Notes under the pieces: generated by a model
The model's database searches: none
What the model was told of the DNA's origin: nothing
What the model saw: the letters and a program-made list of their open reading frames with translations, nothing else
Assembly (NCBI GenBank): GCA_023412665.1
Contig: JAEZCA010000044.1
Span: forward strand, 1-15,243
Origin: Bacillota bacterium
Lineage (GTDB): Bacteria; Bacillota; Clostridia; Acetivibrionales; DTU013
Reading direction: 5' to 3'
DNA length: 15,243 nucleotides
Position numbers and translations under genes: made by a program
Part shown: piece after piece, positions 12,971 to 15,243 of the stretch
Position numbering within the stretch: position 1 is the stretch's first letter
How the letters are laid out: each line of letters starts with the position of its first letter

Positions 12971-12976
12971 CGAAGT

Positions 12977-13005
12977 ATTCTATCATATTATTTCCATAAT
13001 GTAAA
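12977..13005 (-). promoter_or_regulatory. sigma-A-type promoter of rpsO
   Basis: On the minus strand TTTACA (13005-13000), a 17-base spacer and TAGAAT (12982-12977) lie about 95 bases before the rpsO start codon, leaving room for the leader. Confidence 0.7.
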
Positions 13006-13137
13006 TGTTTTATTTAATATGGTATCACATCATCGACTTCTTTTTTATTACTATTGAAAATAGATTATTTGAACCTAATTGAACACTTTTATGTAAACAA
13101 GAATACTATATACAAAAAGTGTATAGGAGGTAGCCTG

Positions 13138-13431
13138 ATGTTAGGTAATAATGTAATGCCTTCAGAATATGAGAAACTTCCGGCGGCAAACGCTGCCAAA
13201 GCGGCTGAGGCAGCTGAAGTCCAGACAATATCCTGTGACGATTTCAATATGTGCAAATTGCAGTATTATAATCCCCAGCCTATAGTCGGAGCAAGACTGG
13301 CACATGCATATGTACCCTTTCAGTGTCTTTGCTGTCTTTATCCGCCGATGCTGGGCCTTAAGCAGGGAACTATATTTCCTGAGCTCGACAGACCTTACGG
13401 TGCCGACCCCGCTTATTCGTATGACGGATAA
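13138..13431 (+). CDS. cotJA: spore coat protein CotJA
   Basis: CotJA is a small coat-associated protein made in the mother cell with CotJB and CotJC. The start at 13138 follows GGAGG by seven bases; an upstream in-frame extension to 13054 has no ribosome binding site. The 97-residue protein has an Ala/Glu-rich N-terminus (LPAANAAKAAEAAE) and the family core ARLAHAYVPFQCLCCLYPP - GLKQGTIFPELDRPY (residues 52-87). Five cysteines (33, 39, 63, 65, 66) could support cross-linking or metal binding. cotJ is sigma-E dependent in Bacillus; TATACAAA at 13109-13116 is a weak candidate -10, without a clear -35. It heads the operon and is divergent from rpsO. Confidence 0.92.
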   Translation: MLGNNVMPSEYEKLPAANAAKAAEAAEVQTISCDDFNMCKLQYYNPQPIVGARLAHAYVPFQCLCCLYPPMLGLKQGTIFPELDRPYGADPAYSYDG

Positions 13432-13472
13432 CTCATGCCCGGTTATTTGATGATTTGATTGGAGGTGTTTGT

Positions 13473-13718
13473 ATGTACGACGCGCGCGATAAAATGCTGA
13501 AGGAAATAATGGCGCTGGATTTTATGGCCATTGAGCTGAATCTTTATCTTAATACCCACCCGTATGACCAGAAAGCCCTGGTAATTTTTGTGAACACTGC
13601 ACAGCAGGCCAGGCTGCTGAGGGATAATTATGAAAGCATGTACGGCCCGATCACGGCCGGCGCCAGCAATTCCTTCCCGTGGCCCTGGATAGAGAGCCCG
13701 TGGCCCTGGGAAGCTTGA
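13473..13718 (+). CDS. cotJB: spore coat protein CotJB
   Basis: An 81-residue protein starting at ATG 13473 behind GGAGG (13461-13465). The core MLKEIMALDFMAIELNLYLNTHPYDQKAL and the later YESMYGPIT match the CotJB family, whose members have the same MxxIxxxxFAxxELxLYLDTHPxD pattern. The C-terminus carries a duplicated PWPW: the 13-base unit CCCGTGGCCCTGG occurs twice (13676-13688 and 13697-13709), coding for PWPWIESPWPW. CotJB is needed with CotJA for normal assembly of CotJC in Bacillus. It lies 41 bases after cotJA and 40 before cotJC. Confidence 0.92.
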   Translation: MYDARDKMLKEIMALDFMAIELNLYLNTHPYDQKALVIFVNTAQQARLLRDNYESMYGPITAGASNSFPWPWIESPWPWEA

Positions 13719-13758
13719 CATGTCCCAAAGTTTATTTCTGATAAAGGAGGTTGTGTAA

Positions 13759-14487
13759 ATGTGGGTCTATGAAAAAAAACTGGAATATCCCGTTAAAATA
13801 AAAAATTGTAATCCAAAGCTCGCAAAATATGTTATAACTCAATACGGCGGACCTGACGGTGAGATGGCTGCATCTATAAGATATCTGAGCCAACGGTTCA
13901 GCATGCCGACAGATGTGGCCAAGGCTACACTTAATGATATTGGTACGGAGGAACTGGCCCATCTTGAAATAGTGGGCTCCATCGTGCATCAGCTGACAAA
14001 GGGGGTTCCTGCGAAGATCCTGGAAAAAGAAGGCCTTGGCGGTTATTTCGCAGACCATGACAGGGCGGTTTATCCTGTAAATGCATCCGGTGTTCCTTTC
14101 ACGGCGGCATATATTGCTTCTAAGGGTGACCCCATCGCTGATCTGGTGGAGGACCTGGCTGCAGAACAAAAAGCCCGGGCAACATATGAGAACCTGATAA
14201 ATATGACTGATGATCCTGACGTCATCGATCCTCTGCGTTTCCTGAGAGAACGTGAAGTTGTTCACTTCCAGCGCTTTGGCGAGGCTCTGCGTATAGTACA
14301 GGAAAAACTCAACGAAAGGCCTTTCTATATGAAAAAGCCTGAATATGCCGAGGTCAGCCCGGCTGCGAATGTGAGCCCTGCCGCTAATATCAGCCCGGCC
14401 GAAAATGTAAGCCCTTACGCAAATGTCGGCCCCATGTCCAATGTGAGTCCGGCTGCGAACGTAAGCCCTGTATATCAAAAAAAGTAA
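13759..14487 (+). CDS. cotJC: spore coat protein CotJC, manganese-catalase-like, with repeat tail
   Basis: CotJC belongs to the manganese catalase family and may protect the coat from peroxide. The start follows AAAGGAGG. Likely dimanganese ligands by position and motif are Glu35 (GEMAAS), Glu65 and His68 (EELAHLE), Glu136 (AAEQKAR) and His169 (EVVHFQRFGEA), so the metal centre appears intact. Residues 1-195 correspond to the normal family length of about 190. After that comes an extra tail of six hexapeptides (VSPAAN, VSPAAN, ISPAEN, VSPYAN, VGPMSN, VSPAAN) plus VSPVY and QKK. The tail is coded by an 18-base-period repeat at 14353-14475. It is the last gene of the operon and ends before a bidirectional terminator. 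Confidence 0.95.
   Translation: MWVYEKKLEYPVKIKNCNPKLAKYVITQYGGPDGEMAASIRYLSQRFSMPTDVAKATLNDIGTEELAHLEIVGSIVHQLTKGVPAKILEKEGLGGYFADHDRAVYPVNASGVPFTAAYIASKGDPIADLVEDLAAEQKARATYENLINMTDDPDVIDPLRFLREREVVHFQRFGEALRIVQEKLNERPFYMKKPEYAEVSPAANVSPAANISPAENVSPYANVGPMSNVSPAANVSPVYQKK
14353..14475 (+). repeat. 18-base-period repeat coding the CotJC tail
   Basis: Six diverged units of 18 bases, plus a partial seventh, encode consensus V-S-P-A-A-N. Divergence between units is mostly silent or conservative (PAA, PAE, PYA, PMS), which points to selection for the peptide pattern after an old duplication rather than recent slippage. Confidence 0.85.
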
Positions 14488-14502
14488 ACCGTAAAATAAA
14501 AC

Positions 14503-14536
14503 AAAAACTCGCCATTATCATATACGGCGAGTTTTT
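14503..14536. terminator. bidirectional terminator between convergent genes
   Basis: AAAAACTCGCC (14503-14513) pairs perfectly with GGCGAGTTTTT (14526-14536). T runs follow on both strands, so it serves cotJC and the convergent gene at the right edge. Confidence 0.9.
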
Positions 14537-14575
14537 TATTTTGCGTGCGGAAGGTCACTTATTGTACCCGGCCGC

Positions 14576-15243
14576 CTACCTGTCAATTATCGCAACGATA
14601 TAGACCTGTGTTTTTCCGCTTTCCAGGTCATCATACTCCTCAGGGGTTATTTCTGTATGATAGAGCTTTCTGTCCTTCTGGCAGACTACCATGCAGCGTC
14701 CGGTGGGAAACTTGAAGGCTGTGCATGAGGAATAATATACGCCGCCTATCTTCTGCCTTGAATCGGCGCCTCCGCAAAGGACGGCACAGTATCTGGTCCC
14801 TTCCGAGAAAATTTCATCGACCCCCGGTACATCTGCAAAGACACTCTTCATATCCAGCGCCTCACCGCTCTTTTTGTATATGTATCTGCCTTTTTTTACG
14901 GTAATGGTGCCGCTGCCGAACTTCTCGTCCATATCTAATGCATAAGTCTTAATAAAATTATAATAACGCTCATACGGCAGTTCCTTGCGGAGCTGTTCCA
15001 CCGCTTCCCTTGTTATGCCCGGATAAAAGCGCGACATTATATCCTCACTGTGCTCGGCTGCTGCAAAGTATTCTTCTACCACCTTCCCAGGAGCGGCTGC
15101 CAGCATCCTGATCTTGAGCTTCTGGTACTCTTCAGGATCGTTCTGGAATTTCTTCGCATACTCCTTGAGCTGTTCGCTTTCGTAGCCTTCATCCATCCAG
15201 TTAGACTTGTAGCTTTCCACCAGCTTGCCCATCTCATCTTCAC
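14576..15243 (-). CDS. unknown protein, probably truncated at window edge
   Basis: The frame runs from the right edge to TGA at 14576 and gives at least 222 residues. A methionine at 15232 (MGKLVESYKSNW) could be the start, but no ribosome binding site precedes it and the frame is open beyond it, so the true N-terminus is probably outside. The first 90 residues are charged and helical (EQLKEYAKKFQNDPEEYQKLKIRML, TREAVEQLRKELPYERYYNF). The rest looks like a mixed beta domain (GTITVKKGRYIYKK, YCAVLCGGADSR, CTAFKFPTGRCMVVCQKDRKLYHTEIT) with five cysteines. There is no signal peptide or membrane segment in the visible part. I recognise no family. Confidence 0.65.
   Translation of the reverse strand, partial: EDEMGKLVESYKSNWMDEGYESEQLKEYAKKFQNDPEEYQKLKIRMLAAAPGKVVEEYFAAAEHSEDIMSRFYPGITREAVEQLRKELPYERYYNFIKTYALDMDEKFGSGTITVKKGRYIYKKSGEALDMKSVFADVPGVDEIFSEGTRYCAVLCGGADSRQKIGGVYYSSCTAFKFPTGRCMVVCQKDRKLYHTEITPEEYDDLESGKTQVYIVAIIDR

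Noticed and set aside
12885..12986. N-terminal extension of S15
   Set aside because: It is the untranslated leader; family length and the AAGGAGG site fix the start at 12884.
13732..14478. 248-residue minus-strand frame opposite cotJC
   Set aside because: It mirrors the repeat tail and the catalase core in antisense and has no start signals.
1..15243. CRISPR array or transposase
   Set aside because: No regularly spaced repeats and no transposase-like protein were found in any frame.

Overview
The window looks like the chromosome of a spore-forming Clostridia-type member of the Bacillota. It carries both dipicolinate synthase genes (dpaA, dpaB), a cotJABC spore-coat operon, and a Bacillus-like block rpsO - pnp - M16 peptidase - dpaA - dpaB. 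Strong AGGAGG-type ribosome binding sites and sigma-A-like promoters fit this. No species can be named from the sequence alone.

Region 1 (1 to about 4651) is the integrase end of a prophage or related integrated element; the rest lies to the left of the window. It abuts the 3' end of a tRNA-Pro(GGG) gene (4652-4729, minus strand), the probable attachment site. On the plus strand are a short Xre-type repressor (3169-3399) and a tyrosine integrase (3403-4569). On the minus strand a divergent early operon runs leftward: a Cro-like HTH protein, a stub resembling the start of a phage antirepressor, several small unknown proteins, a phage-borne peptide deformylase, a 53-residue one-helix membrane protein, a 147-residue protein consisting almost only of the Spo0A DNA-binding domain, and a partial gene at the edge. 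Between the divergent genes are two well-formed promoters and three copies of an operator TCTCA-N2-TGAGA, with a fourth at the 3' end of the Cro-like gene: a readable lysogeny switch.

Region 2 (4652-7325) holds the tRNA, a 56-residue two-helix membrane protein, a class-V PLP enzyme (cysteine-desulfurase-like) and an orphan ECF-transporter S component, each on the minus strand and partly separated by terminators. The gap 6978-7323 has a promoter, a terminator and an unexplained folded element.

Region 3 (7324-13005, all minus strand) is the conserved chromosomal block read from right to left: rpsO, pnp, an M16 zinc peptidase, dpaA, dpaB. Terminators follow rpsO, pnp, the peptidase and dpaB, so these are partly separate transcription units. 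rpsO and pnp have structured leaders suggestive of autoregulation.

Region 4 (13138-14487, plus strand) is cotJA-cotJB-cotJC, divergent from rpsO; CotJC is a manganese-catalase-like coat protein with an unusual hexapeptide-repeat tail. A bidirectional terminator separates it from a convergent gene of unknown function at the right edge.

The most interesting feature is the prophage early operon: an effector-only Spo0A relative encoded beside a deformylase in a sporulating host suggests a phage that reads or interferes with the host's sporulation programme. That last step is inference.
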